Assembly (NCBI GenBank): GCA_051003795.1
Contig: JBPCKZ010000019.1
Coordinates: forward strand, 1-55,533
Source of the DNA: JALYXS01 sp051003795
GTDB lineage: Bacteria > Acidobacteriota > Terriglobia > Bryobacterales > Bryobacteraceae
Direction of reading: 5' to 3'
DNA length: 55,533 nt
The translations under genes were made by a program, and so were the position numbers. The notes below the pieces were generated by a model. It made no database searches, was not told the origin of the DNA, and saw only the letters and a program-made list of their open reading frames with translations. Below are positions 9,356 through 18,200 of this stretch, in pieces (positions within the stretch are counted from its first letter, which is position 1; each line of letters opens with the position of its first letter).

Positions 9356-10138
9356 TTACGTTTCGCCGACGATCTCAAACAATTGAGGAACGTGGGGTAC
9401 CGCCTCCATGTCCAGATACCGCGGATCGAGCAATCGCCCCGTGTCCACGTTCCCCATGGCGGAGAGCATCGTTTCCTTCAGGTGCGGATAATCCACTTCA
9501 AGGTCGGTGAAAATCCGCCGTAAGGATCGCCGGACCGTTCCGGTCTTGAATGAGCACACGCAGGGAACTACTGGAATGCCAAGCTTCTCCGCATAGGCGC
9601 GCGTTATGTCTTCGGTCACGAAGACCAATGGGCGAATCAAGCGGAATTCGCGGTCGCGGGATTGCGTGACCGGCGGCAGCGAGCTTAGGCGGCCCGTAAA
9701 CAGGGTGTTGCGCAGCAGAGATTCGCAGAAGTCGTCGGCGGTGTGGCCGAAAGCGATGACGTTCGCGCCCATTCCCCGCGCGATTTCGTAAACGGCCCGC
9801 CTTCGATAGCGGCTGCACAGATCGCAGCCATGCTCGGGCTTCTCGTCGATGAGCCGGACGGACGGCTTATCGACATAGTAATTCCACTCCACGCCGCGTT
9901 GCCGGATGTATTCGCCCACCGGCTCGATCGGCCGCACGAATTTCCCCTGCTCGACGGTAAACGCGCACACCGAAAACTCGACGGGCGCGCGCTTTTGCAG
10001 CAGCAGCAGAGCATCGAGAAGGGTGATGGAATCCTTGCCGCCCGAGACGGCGACGGCTACCCGATCCCCATCGCGAAGCATCTTGAAACGCGCAATCGCC
10101 TCTCCTACCTTGCGCAGCAGCGTTTTTTCAAGATCCAC
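9356..10138 (-). CDS. ttcA: tRNA 2-thiocytidine synthetase TtcA-family protein
   Basis: PP-loop ATPase that thiolates cytidine 32 of certain tRNAs. The 260-residue product has the P-loop VAVSGGKDS (about 27-35), the HGCDLCSRYRRR cysteine pair characteristic of TtcA, and the FGHTADDFCESLLRNTLF stretch. A second cysteine group, PCVCSFKTGTVRR, occupies the place of the distal cysteine that completes the iron-sulfur site in E. coli TtcA, but its spacing is unusual. GTG 10138 is chosen: upstream in frame there is no start until deep inside rsmB. It is transcribed divergently from rsmB with only 27 bases between the starts. Confidence 0.85.
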   Translation of the reverse strand: MDLEKTLLRKVGEAIARFKMLRDGDRVAVAVSGGKDSITLLDALLLLQKRAPVEFSVCAFTVEQGKFVRPIEPVGEYIRQRGVEWNYYVDKPSVRLIDEKPEHGCDLCSRYRRRAVYEIARGMGANVIAFGHTADDFCESLLRNTLFTGRLSSLPPVTQSRDREFRLIRPLVFVTEDITRAYAEKLGIPVVPCVCSFKTGTVRRSLRRIFTDLEVDYPHLKETMLSAMGNVDTGRLLDPRYLDMEAVPHVPQLFEIVGET

Positions 10139-10140
10139 AG

Positions 10141-10155
10141 CCTTTAGTATAAAGG
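10141..10155. promoter_or_regulatory. 15-base palindrome in the ttcA/rsmB divergent gap
   Basis: ccttta-gta-taaagg lies between the two divergent starts and contains TATAAA on the plus strand and TATACT on the minus strand. It could be a back-to-back pair of -10 elements giving nearly leaderless transcripts, or an operator. No matching -35 was established. Confidence 0.35.
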
Positions 10156-10165
10156 GCGACGCTCG

Positions 10166-11263
10166 ATGATCGCGATTGCTCGTACTGTTGCGTTTGACAT
10201 TCTGATGGCGGTCGAGAAGGGCGGCTATGCTTCCGATCTGCTGCTCACCCGAACCTCCGATCTCGATTCGCGCGACGCGGGGCTTGCCGAAGAGATCGTC
10301 TTCGGCGTGCTGCGTTATCGCGGGTCGCTCGATTACCTGATCCGGCACTACTCCGGCCGCCCCGCTGGACGTTCAGCCCAACGCCTCGATGCGGAAGTCG
10401 CAACCGCACTCCGCATCGGCATCTATCAACTGCGATACCTGGAGCGCATTCCCGCGCACGCGGCGGTCGGCGAGAGCGTCGAATTAATCAAGCGAGCCCG
10501 CAAGCGTTCCGCCGCCGGGTTCGCGAATGCGGTCTTGCGGAAAGTGGACCGCGATCCCATCGAGTGGCCGGACAACGCGACCCGCCTTTCCCATCCGGCT
10601 TGGCTGCTCGACCGATGGAGCCGGATGTTCGGGGCCGCGCAAGCGGAAGCCATCGCGCTGGCGAACTTAGCCGCCCCGATTCCGTATGAACGCGACGGGC
10701 GCATTCAGGATATCGGCTCGCAATCCATCGTTCCACTCCTGCAACTTGCTCCGGGACAGACGTTTCTCGATCTGTGCGCCGCGCCCGGCAACAAGACCGC
10801 GCAAGCTCTCGAAACGCGCATCGAAGCGGTTGCCTGCGATCTCCATCCGCGCCGGCTTCGCGCGCTGAAGACGCTTGGGATTCCTCTGATTGCGCTGGAC
10901 GGCACTCGCCCACTGCCCTTTGCGCGAAAGTTCGACCGGATACTCCTCGATGTTCCCTGTTCCGGCACCGGAACTTTGGCGCGGAACCCAGAGATCAAAT
11001 GGAAACTGAATCCAGGCGATCTGTCCGACCTGCAGGCGCGGCAAATCGCGCTTCTCGATAACGCTCTCGACGTGCTCGCTCCAGGCGGTCTGCTGGTCTA
11101 TTCCACATGTTCGCTCGAAAGCGAGGAGAATGAAGAAGTGGTCGCGAAGGTTGCCGCGAATCGTTCCGCGAATTGTGCCATTGAAGTCCTTGCTACCATG
11201 CGCCGGCTGCCGGGGCGCGACCCCGGGGACGGCTTTTTCGCCGCTGTGATAAAATTTCTTTAA
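10166..11263 (+). CDS. rsmB: 16S rRNA (cytosine967-C5)-methyltransferase RsmB
   Basis: SAM-dependent RNA m5C methyltransferase. The 365-residue protein has an N-terminal NusB-like RNA-binding domain (about 1-130; ARTVAFDILMAVEKGG at the start) and a Rossmann-fold catalytic domain with the SAM motif LDLCAAPGNKT (about 201-211), the LLDVPCSGTGTLARNP motif (about 258-273) and YSTCSLESEENEE (about 312-324). The last two hold the two cysteines used in catalysis and release. It is about 60 residues shorter than E. coli RsmB but has all motifs. rpe starts 10 bases after the stop. Confidence 0.93.
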   Translation: MIAIARTVAFDILMAVEKGGYASDLLLTRTSDLDSRDAGLAEEIVFGVLRYRGSLDYLIRHYSGRPAGRSAQRLDAEVATALRIGIYQLRYLERIPAHAAVGESVELIKRARKRSAAGFANAVLRKVDRDPIEWPDNATRLSHPAWLLDRWSRMFGAAQAEAIALANLAAPIPYERDGRIQDIGSQSIVPLLQLAPGQTFLDLCAAPGNKTAQALETRIEAVACDLHPRRLRALKTLGIPLIALDGTRPLPFARKFDRILLDVPCSGTGTLARNPEIKWKLNPGDLSDLQARQIALLDNALDVLAPGGLLVYSTCSLESEENEEVVAKVAANRSANCAIEVLATMRRLPGRDPGDGFFAAVIKFL

Positions 11264-11272
11264 GCCCCATAA

Positions 11273-11947
11273 ATGGTTCAGATTGTTCCATCTATCCTGT
11301 CGGCGGATTTCGCCCGGCTGGGTGACGAGATCGCGGCTGTCGAACGTGGCGGGGCCAAAATGCTCCACGTGGACATCATGGACGGCCACTTCGTTCCCAA
11401 TCTGACGATGGGTCCGCCAGTGGTGAAATGCATTCGCAAGGCCACGCGTCTGATTCTCGATTTGCATCTGATGATCGAAGATCCCGACCGTTTCGCGCCC
11501 GCGTTTACAGAGGCCGGAGCGAATCAAATCTCGGTTCATCAGGAAACTTGCCGGCATCTCGACCGCACGCTCCATATGATTCAAAGCGAGGGCGCCCGCG
11601 CCGGAGTGGTGCTGAATCCAGCGACGCCGGTCTCGATGCTCGAAGACGTTTTGGATATTGTGGACCACGTGCTGATCATGAGCGTCAATCCGGGATTCGG
11701 AGGCCAGGAGTTCATTCCGCGCTCGCTCGACAAGATCCGGCAACTGGCGCGCATTCGCGATCAAAGAAGGCTCGATTTCGCCATCGAGATCGATGGCGGA
11801 GTTTCGCCCGGCAACGTCACGGAGATCGTGCGCGCGGGTTGCGATTGGCTGGTGGCGGGCTCGGCGGTGTTCCATAGTGCCGATCCAGCCGCTACCGTGA
11901 AAGAAATGCAACAGCTTGCGGCGGAGGCGAACGCTGTACGAGTGTAG
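11273..11947 (+). CDS. rpe: Ribulose-phosphate 3-epimerase
   Basis: Interconverts ribulose-5-phosphate and xylulose-5-phosphate in the pentose phosphate pathway. At 224 residues it is the usual size, with the TIM-barrel signatures VDIMDGHFVPNLTMGP (about 32-47), LDLHLMIEDPDRF, MSVNPGFGGQEFIP (about 139-152) and the late IEIDGGVSPGN (about 170-180). The metal-binding His/Asp residues are present. Pairing with rsmB is close (10 bases), and the BamD-like gene follows after 57 bases. Confidence 0.96.
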   Translation: MVQIVPSILSADFARLGDEIAAVERGGAKMLHVDIMDGHFVPNLTMGPPVVKCIRKATRLILDLHLMIEDPDRFAPAFTEAGANQISVHQETCRHLDRTLHMIQSEGARAGVVLNPATPVSMLEDVLDIVDHVLIMSVNPGFGGQEFIPRSLDKIRQLARIRDQRRLDFAIEIDGGVSPGNVTEIVRAGCDWLVAGSAVFHSADPAATVKEMQQLAAEANAVRV

Positions 11948-12004
11948 TTTGCGGAGTGGCAGACCGCCTGCCCATTCGTGGAATAAACGCTTTGTGAAAT
12001 AAAC

Positions 12005-13318
12005 ATGCTCTTTAAGACACCAGGTTACTTTTTCGTTCTACTCGCGACCGCCGGCCTACTGTCGTCGTGCGCTTTCCATCGGAAGAAATACGAAAACCCC
12101 ATCGCGAAGAATACGCTGCAGCCGGACAAGGTTCTGTTCGACCGCGCCATTGGGGATATCGAGCACGGCCGCTATGAGGTGGCCCGGATCACGCTCAACA
12201 CCCTCATCAACACTTACGACGCCAGCGAATATCTCGCCAAAGCGAAGCTCGCCATTGCGGATAGCTGGTATCGCGAGGGCGGCGCTCACGGCTTGGCTCA
12301 GGCGGAGGCGGAGTACAAGGATTTCATCCTGTTTTATCCCACGATGGAAGAGGCCGCCGAATCGCAATGGCGCGTCTGCCAAATCCATTACAAGCAGATG
12401 GAAAAGGCCGATCGCGACAATACGCAGGCGCAGCGGGCCGAGGACGAATGCCGCCAACTTCTCGTGCAGTTTCCCAACAGCAAATACCTGCCGCAGGCGC
12501 AGCAGATGCTTCGCAACACGCAGGAAGTGCTGGGAGACAAGGAATTCCTTACCGGGACGTTTTATCACACCAAGGGCAGTTTTCCGGCCGCGGCGAACCG
12601 GCTGGCATTTGTCGCGGACCAGTATCCGCTCTACAGCGGCGCGGACGAGGCGCTCTGGGAACTTGGCGATTCCTACACGAAGATGGGCGACCGTTTTGAA
12701 GACAAAGCGGCGGTGGCGTATTCGCGAATCGTGAAGGATTATCCTCTTAGCGATCGCGCGGATGAGGCGAAGGAACGGCTCGCGACTCTGAAGCGCCCGA
12801 TTCCGCCCGCCGATCCCGCCGCCATTGCGCGCATGAAATACGATATGGAGCACCGCGAAAAGGCGGGCATGTTGAGCCAGGCGCTGGGAGTGTTCAAACG
12901 TGGTCCGGACACGCATACGGCCGCAAAAATGGGAGCTCCCGCCATGACGTCCTTACGGCCGCCGGTCCCGGTGAGCGTGCCGGCAACCGCCGCCGGCACG
13001 GGCGCGGGAACATCGTCCGACGTCTCGCTCCAGCAGGTTACTAATTCGACCGAACTCGATACTCGTCCCGACGCGCGTCAGAATCCGCCCGCCGCGGGGA
13101 ATGTCCCCGGAGCCGATCCGGCCGCGTCAGGTACCGCCACGAACGCCGCGGCGGCGGCTTCGAGCGCGACCGCTCTAGCGACGGATAATCGACCGCTTCC
13201 GACCAACCGGCAACCGCTGAAGCAGAAAAAGAAATCGAAGAAGCAGATTAAGGATGAAGAGAAGCAGGCGGCCGCCGCCAAGCAGACTGACGCCAAACCC
13301 AGCGAAACCAAGCAATGA
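12005..13318 (+). CDS. bamD: BamD/YfiO-like outer-membrane assembly lipoprotein
   Basis: BamD is the TPR lipoprotein of the BAM complex that folds outer-membrane proteins. The 437-residue product has a lipoprotein signal (LLSSC, lipid cysteine C22), then TPR-type repeats over about 45-275 with the BamD-like pattern of paired helices (YEVARITLNTLINTYDASEYLAKAKL; EAEYKDFILFYPTMEEA). The C-terminal 150 residues are unusual: a low-complexity Ala/Pro/Thr tail ending in a Lys-rich segment. Length exceeds E. coli BamD (245 residues) because of this tail. The response-regulator gene overlaps its stop by four bases. Confidence 0.85.
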   Translation: MLFKTPGYFFVLLATAGLLSSCAFHRKKYENPIAKNTLQPDKVLFDRAIGDIEHGRYEVARITLNTLINTYDASEYLAKAKLAIADSWYREGGAHGLAQAEAEYKDFILFYPTMEEAAESQWRVCQIHYKQMEKADRDNTQAQRAEDECRQLLVQFPNSKYLPQAQQMLRNTQEVLGDKEFLTGTFYHTKGSFPAAANRLAFVADQYPLYSGADEALWELGDSYTKMGDRFEDKAAVAYSRIVKDYPLSDRADEAKERLATLKRPIPPADPAAIARMKYDMEHREKAGMLSQALGVFKRGPDTHTAAKMGAPAMTSLRPPVPVSVPATAAGTGAGTSSDVSLQQVTNSTELDTRPDARQNPPAAGNVPGADPAASGTATNAAAAASSATALATDNRPLPTNRQPLKQKKKSKKQIKDEEKQAAAAKQTDAKPSETKQ

Positions 13319-13872
13319 GCCGCATTCTGCTGGCGGACGATAGCCCGCACGCGCAACGCATGGGTGAACGCATCCTGCGCGAAGAGGGGCATCAGGTTGT
13401 CAGCGTCACGAACGGCGACACGGCGATGCTGCGGCTGAAGGATGTCGATCCGGATCTGGTGATTGCGGACGTCTCGATGCCGCAGGTTTCGGGATACGAG
13501 ATCTGCCGTTACATCAAAACCAGCGGCAATCACCCGCAAACGCGCGTGATCCTGACGGTGGGGGCGGTGGAACCTCTCGACGAAGCCGAAGCCAAGCGTG
13601 TTCAAGCGGACGGCGTCTTAAAAAAGCCGTTTGAAGCGTCGGCGTTGATTGGCATGATCGGCGGAGCGGCCGCGACGGCGCGTCCATCCGCTCGGCCACA
13701 ATCGCAACAGCCGCGGAGTTCGGTTCTGGTTCTCGACCGTGAACAGGTTCGCGCCGCCGTGACGCTCGCGCTAGAAGCATCTCTATCCACGTTGATCGAA
13801 CAAGTCACGGACAAAGTTTTAAGCGGCCTCACGATTCAAACCAACGCTCAAACCAAAGCCCATGCCAGATAA
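13315..13872 (+). CDS. Single receiver-domain response regulator
   Basis: A 185-residue CheY-like protein. The receiver domain (about 3-122) has the acidic pair D8-D9 (LLADDS), the phospho-acceptor D52 (VIADVSMPQ), the switch threonine in VILTVGAV and the KKPF lysine. A Pro/Ser/Gln-rich linker (about 123-140) leads to a short C-terminal helix (EQVRAAVTLALEASLSTLIEQVTDKV) with no recognisable output domain. It is translationally coupled to the BamD-like gene (ATGA) and overlaps yajQ by 11 bases. It may signal envelope state to the c-di-nucleotide-linked neighbour YajQ. That link is inference. Confidence 0.87.
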   Translation: MSRILLADDSPHAQRMGERILREEGHQVVSVTNGDTAMLRLKDVDPDLVIADVSMPQVSGYEICRYIKTSGNHPQTRVILTVGAVEPLDEAEAKRVQADGVLKKPFEASALIGMIGGAAATARPSARPQSQQPRSSVLVLDREQVRAAVTLALEASLSTLIEQVTDKVLSGLTIQTNAQTKAHAR

Positions 13873-14362
13873 CAGTTTTGACGTTGTATCGCAAATCGAG
13901 ATGCCGGAAGTATCGAACGCCATTCAGCAGGCATTGAAAGAAGTCACGACGCGTTACGATCTCAAAGATTCGAAGTCGAAAATCGAGTTGAACGAGAAAG
14001 AAAAGAAGATCGAACTCGTAAGCCAGGACGAGTTCAAGCTCAAAGCCGTGATTGAGATGCTCGAATCGAAGCTGGTCAAGCGCAAGGTGCCGATTAAGAA
14101 TCTGACCTTCGGCCCGATCGTTCCGGCCGCCGGCTCGACGGTTAAGCAGGAAATCACGCTGCAGCAGGGGCTTGCGATCGAAAAGGCCAAGGAAATCGTG
14201 AAAGCGATCAAGGACAGCAAGCTGAAAGTGCAAGCGTCCATTCAAGGCGATTTGGTGCGCGTGAGCGGAAAAGACCGCGACACGCTTCAGTCCGCCATCG
14301 CATTGCTGAGGGGAAGCGATTTCGGCATCGACATGCAGTTCATTAATTTCCGCACGAACTGA
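13862..14362 (+). CDS. yajQ: YajQ-family nucleotide-binding protein
   Basis: 166-residue YajQ-family protein, full length, starting MPDNSFDVVSQIEMPEVSNAI and including RYDLKDSKSKIELN, KRKVPIKNLTFG and the closing GSDFGIDMQFINFR. Some members bind cyclic di-GMP and act as regulators; others are general nucleotide-binding proteins. Its start lies inside the end of the response-regulator gene, so the two are probably co-translated. Confidence 0.93.
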   Translation: MPDNSFDVVSQIEMPEVSNAIQQALKEVTTRYDLKDSKSKIELNEKEKKIELVSQDEFKLKAVIEMLESKLVKRKVPIKNLTFGPIVPAAGSTVKQEITLQQGLAIEKAKEIVKAIKDSKLKVQASIQGDLVRVSGKDRDTLQSAIALLRGSDFGIDMQFINFRTN

Positions 14363-14905
14363 TTGATCACGCATTTCTTGAATGGAATTTCCGAGGCGGC
14401 ACTCGTTCGCGCGGCTCGGGACAGAACAGCCCAGCTGGTGCGGTTTCTTGAAGCTCCACGACCGGAAAGGGTCGGCTGAACGGATAACTACCCGGCAACA
14501 CTGTCGTTGCGCACAAGGCACGCGCAACCGGTATGGAAATGGACCGAACGGCGCGACCGAGGATTTAGGCGTAATCGCGCTCCTAAACGGAATGGGTCGG
14601 GGTCGCGTTGTACATCAAGGGAAGCACCCGCGATTCGGCGGGCAAATTGCCCGCGCGGCATTCGACTCCTGGACAAAACGATAACGGCCAGGTCCACAGC
14701 GGGGAAATTGCGCCCATTTGCAAACTGTAGTCCTTCCTCGGCGATTTTATAAAAGCCATGGGGGGCAACTTGAAATTCGCTCCGTGTTTCCGGCGGGTGC
14801 GGTCAAGATCGCGAAATTCGGTTCCCCCGACGGTCGGAAGGCCGCGTAGAACCGTAGAACCTGCGCCAGCGTATATTGATACACTGCTCGGGAAGGGGTC
14901 TAGCC
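14363..14905. other. 543-base intergenic region without a convincing gene
   Basis: Frames in this stretch (for example 14382-14684 on plus) show no family resemblance, no good ribosome-binding site and Arg/Gly-rich composition typical of noise. The one clear structure is a perfect 17-base palindrome, gcgggcaa-a-ttgcccgc, at 14638-14654, a possible operator or hairpin. GGAAGGGG at about 14891-14898 is the ribosome-binding site of the next gene. No tRNA or riboswitch was recognised. It may hold the regulatory region of the following TBDR gene, or a decayed gene. Confidence 0.6.
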
Positions 14906-16456
14906 ATGTCTTGTTTTCGTGCCGCTGTTTTTTTATTCGCCTTGAGTTGGAGCGCGTTCGCCCAGAGCGCAACCAGCGTCATTTTCGGAACCGTCACGGA
15001 CGCCAGTGGCGCGGCCGTCCCAAATTCGGCGGTCGTCGCAACCAACTCCGCGACTCAGGTTTCGGAAAAAGTCGTCACCAACGACGCGGGGAACTATGTA
15101 TTCCCCAACCTCCAGCCTGGAACCTACACGGTTACTTGCGAGGCTGGCGGCTTCCGCAAGTCTGAAGTCACCGGGGTTCTGGTCGAAGTCAACCAGCGCG
15201 GGCGGGTCGATTTTGGGTTGCAGGTTGGCGAAGTGCGGGAGGTGATCGCCGTCCAGTCGAATGTCACTACCGTCGATACGTTCAGCTCCACGGTGAAGGA
15301 GGTTGTCGATTCGGGCCGGATTGCCGAATTGCCCTTGAACGGACGGCAGACGCTGCAATTGCAAGCCCTGCTGCCCGGCGCGATCAACGTGCCTACTGGA
15401 TCCGCGGCTTCCTTCATTGCCATCAATACCTCGCTCAGCTTTGCGGTCAACGGCACGCGTGCGAATTCTTCGTCCTACACGCTTGATGGCGGTCTCAACA
15501 TGGACGCCTACAACAACTTGGCGGCGGCATTTCCGAATCCCGACGCGCTGCAGGAGTTCAGCATCCAGACGAACGCCTACAGCGCCGTGTACGGACGCGA
15601 CGCCGGTGCGGTGGTAACGATGGTCACCAAGTCGGGCACCAACGAGCTTCACGGGTCCCTGTTCGAGTTCCTGCGCAACGACAAGTTGAACACGCGCAAT
15701 TTCTTCGCCGCCGGCGTCGATCCGCTGCGCCGCAACCAGTTCGGCGGTTCGGTGGGCGGTCCCGTGAAACTACCGGGCTATAACGGCAAGGACCGCACGT
15801 TTTTCTTCACGTCCGTCGAAGCGACCCGCCAAGTCGCCAGCTCCACAATTTCCAACGTCGTCGTGCCCAGCGCACTGGAGCGAATGGGCGATTTTTCGCA
15901 GTCGAAGCTGCCCGCCGGCCGCGCCGTGGCCGATCCGAAGACTGTAACTGCGGCCAATCCGCAAGGCGTCCCATTTCCTAATAACATGATTCCAGCCTCG
16001 CTTCTGGACCCGGTGGCGCAAGCTTTCAACAAGGCGTTCTTTCCGCTGCCCAACCGGCCCGGAAATATCGCCGTTTACCAAGTCTCGCTGCCCACCAACG
16101 ATACCCAGTTAACGATGAGGCTCGATCATTCGTTCTCCCAGGCGAATAAGGCGAGCTTGCGCTACTTCTGGGACGATTTTTTCGTGGAGCAGAACGCCGC
16201 CCTACCCGCCTTCAATTCCGGAAACAATTGGGTGACCCATAACGCTACGCTGAACGACACCCACATTTTCACGCCAAGCATAATCAACAGCTTCAACTTC
16301 ACTTTCGCGCGGAATACCTTCATCCGAAGTCCGCTGGTTACGTCGCCAGTCAAGAATTGGGCGGACTTGGGATGCAGTCCTGCGTCTCCATTTCGCCGCC
16401 CGGCGTCCCTACCGATTGGTCGCTCTCCATCTCAAATGGACTCGGTCTGCGCGTGA
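14906..16456 (+). CDS. Oar-type TonB-dependent receptor, 5' part (frameshifted)
   Basis: N-terminal half of an outer-membrane receptor that would import a ligand with TonB energy. After a signal peptide (MSCFRAAVFLFALSWSAFAQ) comes a carboxypeptidase-regulatory-like domain (IFGTVTDASGAAVPNS), then the plug with VKEVVDSGRIAELPLNG and NGTRANSSSYTLDGG, and the first barrel strands (GAVVTMVTKSGTNELHGSLF). Real homology stops at about 16370; the last residues are read in the wrong frame. The remainder continues in the -1 frame at 16357-18174. Restoring one base gives a 1089-residue receptor. ATG 14906 has GAAGGGG upstream. Confidence 0.85.
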   Translation: MSCFRAAVFLFALSWSAFAQSATSVIFGTVTDASGAAVPNSAVVATNSATQVSEKVVTNDAGNYVFPNLQPGTYTVTCEAGGFRKSEVTGVLVEVNQRGRVDFGLQVGEVREVIAVQSNVTTVDTFSSTVKEVVDSGRIAELPLNGRQTLQLQALLPGAINVPTGSAASFIAINTSLSFAVNGTRANSSSYTLDGGLNMDAYNNLAAAFPNPDALQEFSIQTNAYSAVYGRDAGAVVTMVTKSGTNELHGSLFEFLRNDKLNTRNFFAAGVDPLRRNQFGGSVGGPVKLPGYNGKDRTFFFTSVEATRQVASSTISNVVVPSALERMGDFSQSKLPAGRAVADPKTVTAANPQGVPFPNNMIPASLLDPVAQAFNKAFFPLPNRPGNIAVYQVSLPTNDTQLTMRLDHSFSQANKASLRYFWDDFFVEQNAALPAFNSGNNWVTHNATLNDTHIFTPSIINSFNFTFARNTFIRSPLVTSPVKNWADLGCSPASPFRRPASLPIGRSPSQMDSVCA

Positions 16457-18174
16457 ATACAAATTATTTCAGCTACATGGAGAATTTCCAGTACACCGAT
16501 ACGCTTAGCGTCACCAAAGGCAACCATCTACTGTCAATGGGCGGGGATCTGGAATATGTGCGGCGCAACGGCCGCGAGTTCTTCCAGAAGGACACTCAAT
16601 TTGCCTTCAATGGAACGCTGAGCGGTTCGCTCTACGGGTACGCCGATTATATGCTGGGGGCGGCCACAACGGTTTTTCAAAACACTCCGATCTCTTCATT
16701 TCAATTCAAGTACACGCCTATCCTGTACTTCCAGGACGACTGGCGCGTCTCTCACCGTCTGACAGTCAATTTGGGCTTGCGCTGGGAGCCTTTCCTCGAC
16801 GCCAAAGAGGGTCATAACAACCTGGGAGCCTTCCGCCCCGGTGTTCAATCCACCTTATATCCGAACGCTCCCGTGGGAGCGCTATTCGCCGGGGACCCAG
16901 GCATTCCCAGCGGCATCGTTCCCAACCGCTGGCTCAGGTTTTTTCCGCGAGTCGGGTTTGCCTACGATCCCACGGGCTCCGGCAAGACCAGTATTCGCGG
17001 CGGATATGGCGTCTTCTCGGCCAACCAACGGCTAGTGACGCTGAACAGCAATCCGCTCAATCAACCGTTCTCGCTTGGGCTGACCACCTTCGGAGTGCAA
17101 CTCTCCGACCCGTATGCGACCGCGCCACAGACTTTGCAGCAACTGGAAACCTATCTGCCCGTGTCCACCGCCGCTCAGCGCGCGGCGCGTCAGTTCATTG
17201 CGCCGCTGAATGTCAATTCCCTCGATCCGAACTTCACCGGCGGTTACAACCAGCAGTGGAATCTGAACGTCCAGCGGGAAACGTTTGGGCACGTCGTTCT
17301 AACCGTCGCTTACGTCGGCTCCAAGGGAACCAGGCTGTACGCCGGCGAGGAAATCAACCCGGCGATTTACATCCCGGGCAATTCCACGACGACTAATGTG
17401 AACGCCCGCCGAATTTACCCCGGATTTGGAACGATCACCAGTGGCGAGTCGATCGCGAACTCCACCTACCATTCGCTGCAAGTCAGTTGGAACCGAAGGT
17501 TTGGCGGCGGATTCTCCGTACTTGGATCGTTTACCTGGTCCAAGGCGCTCGACCTTACGTCTGGGGACGGTGGCGGCGGACTCGGCAATCAGGCGGTCGA
17601 CCCGTTCAATTTCAACCTGGATAAGGGTCCCGCGGATTTCGACGTGGAGCGCCGCTTCGTGACTTCTTTCCTCTATGACATGCCTTTCTTTCACGGGACC
17701 AAAGGCTGGCGGCGCGCGGTGCTGGACGGCTGGCAGCTCAACGGCATCGTTACGCTGCAGAGCGGACTTCCGTTCGGCGTGGGAGCCGGAACCGATCGCA
17801 GTCTGGCGGGCGTCGGCGCGGATCGCGCCGACGTGCACGGCCCGGCGCACACGTTTAACGACACGAGCCGCTCGTCCAAGATTCAGAAGTTCTTCGATAC
17901 TTCGGTATTTTCTTTGCCGGCGCTCGGCACGTTCGGAACATCCAGCCGGAATTTTCTCTTTGGCCCCGGCATGGAGAATTTCGATGCGGGGTTGTTCAAG
18001 CGCTTCAACGTGACCGAGAAGAATCGGTTCGAACTGCGTTGGGAAGTGTTCAATTCCCTCAACCGTCCGAATTTTTTCAATCCCGTGGCTAGCTACACCA
18101 GCCCGCTGTTCGGGCGATTGACGAGCGCGCGGGATCCACGCATCATGCAGGTTGCGCTCAAATTCTATTTCTGA
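16357..18174 (+). CDS. Oar-type TonB-dependent receptor, 3' part (frameshifted)
   Basis: C-terminal barrel of the receptor begun at 14906. It carries many alternating barrel strands, including FQDDWRVSHRLTVNLGLRWE (about 124-143) and the typical end DPRIMQVALKFYF, whose terminal aromatic residue is the signal for barrel insertion. The frame has no proper start of its own: the first residues (LGGLGMQSCVSIS) overlap the upstream part, and the switch point is about 16370-16385. There is no homopolymer or slippery heptamer at the junction, so a genuine one-base deletion or a base-calling error is more likely than programmed frameshifting. Confidence 0.85.
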   Translation: MGGLGMQSCVSISPPGVPTDWSLSISNGLGLRVNTNYFSYMENFQYTDTLSVTKGNHLLSMGGDLEYVRRNGREFFQKDTQFAFNGTLSGSLYGYADYMLGAATTVFQNTPISSFQFKYTPILYFQDDWRVSHRLTVNLGLRWEPFLDAKEGHNNLGAFRPGVQSTLYPNAPVGALFAGDPGIPSGIVPNRWLRFFPRVGFAYDPTGSGKTSIRGGYGVFSANQRLVTLNSNPLNQPFSLGLTTFGVQLSDPYATAPQTLQQLETYLPVSTAAQRAARQFIAPLNVNSLDPNFTGGYNQQWNLNVQRETFGHVVLTVAYVGSKGTRLYAGEEINPAIYIPGNSTTTNVNARRIYPGFGTITSGESIANSTYHSLQVSWNRRFGGGFSVLGSFTWSKALDLTSGDGGGGLGNQAVDPFNFNLDKGPADFDVERRFVTSFLYDMPFFHGTKGWRRAVLDGWQLNGIVTLQSGLPFGVGAGTDRSLAGVGADRADVHGPAHTFNDTSRSSKIQKFFDTSVFSLPALGTFGTSSRNFLFGPGMENFDAGLFKRFNVTEKNRFELRWEVFNSLNRPNFFNPVASYTSPLFGRLTSARDPRIMQVALKFYF

Positions 18175-18183
18175 CGATCAATT

Positions 18184-18197
18184 GTGGCGCGGACACT
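18184..18197. repeat. Terminal fragment of the dispersed palindromic repeat
   Basis: tgtggcgcggacac matches the outer end of the repeat at 35524-35537 exactly. It lies 3 bases before the start of the alpha/beta hydrolase gene. It could be a solo end or remnant, or a chance match given its short length. Confidence 0.45.
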
Positions 18198-18200
18198 AAC

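Noticed and set aside
14382..14684. Possible 100-residue gene in the large intergenic gap
   Set aside because: No ribosome-binding site, no recognisable motif, and composition like random GC-rich sequence.
16350..16390. Programmed -1 frameshifting in the first TBDR
   Set aside because: No slippery heptamer or obvious downstream stimulatory structure; a mutation or sequence error is simpler.
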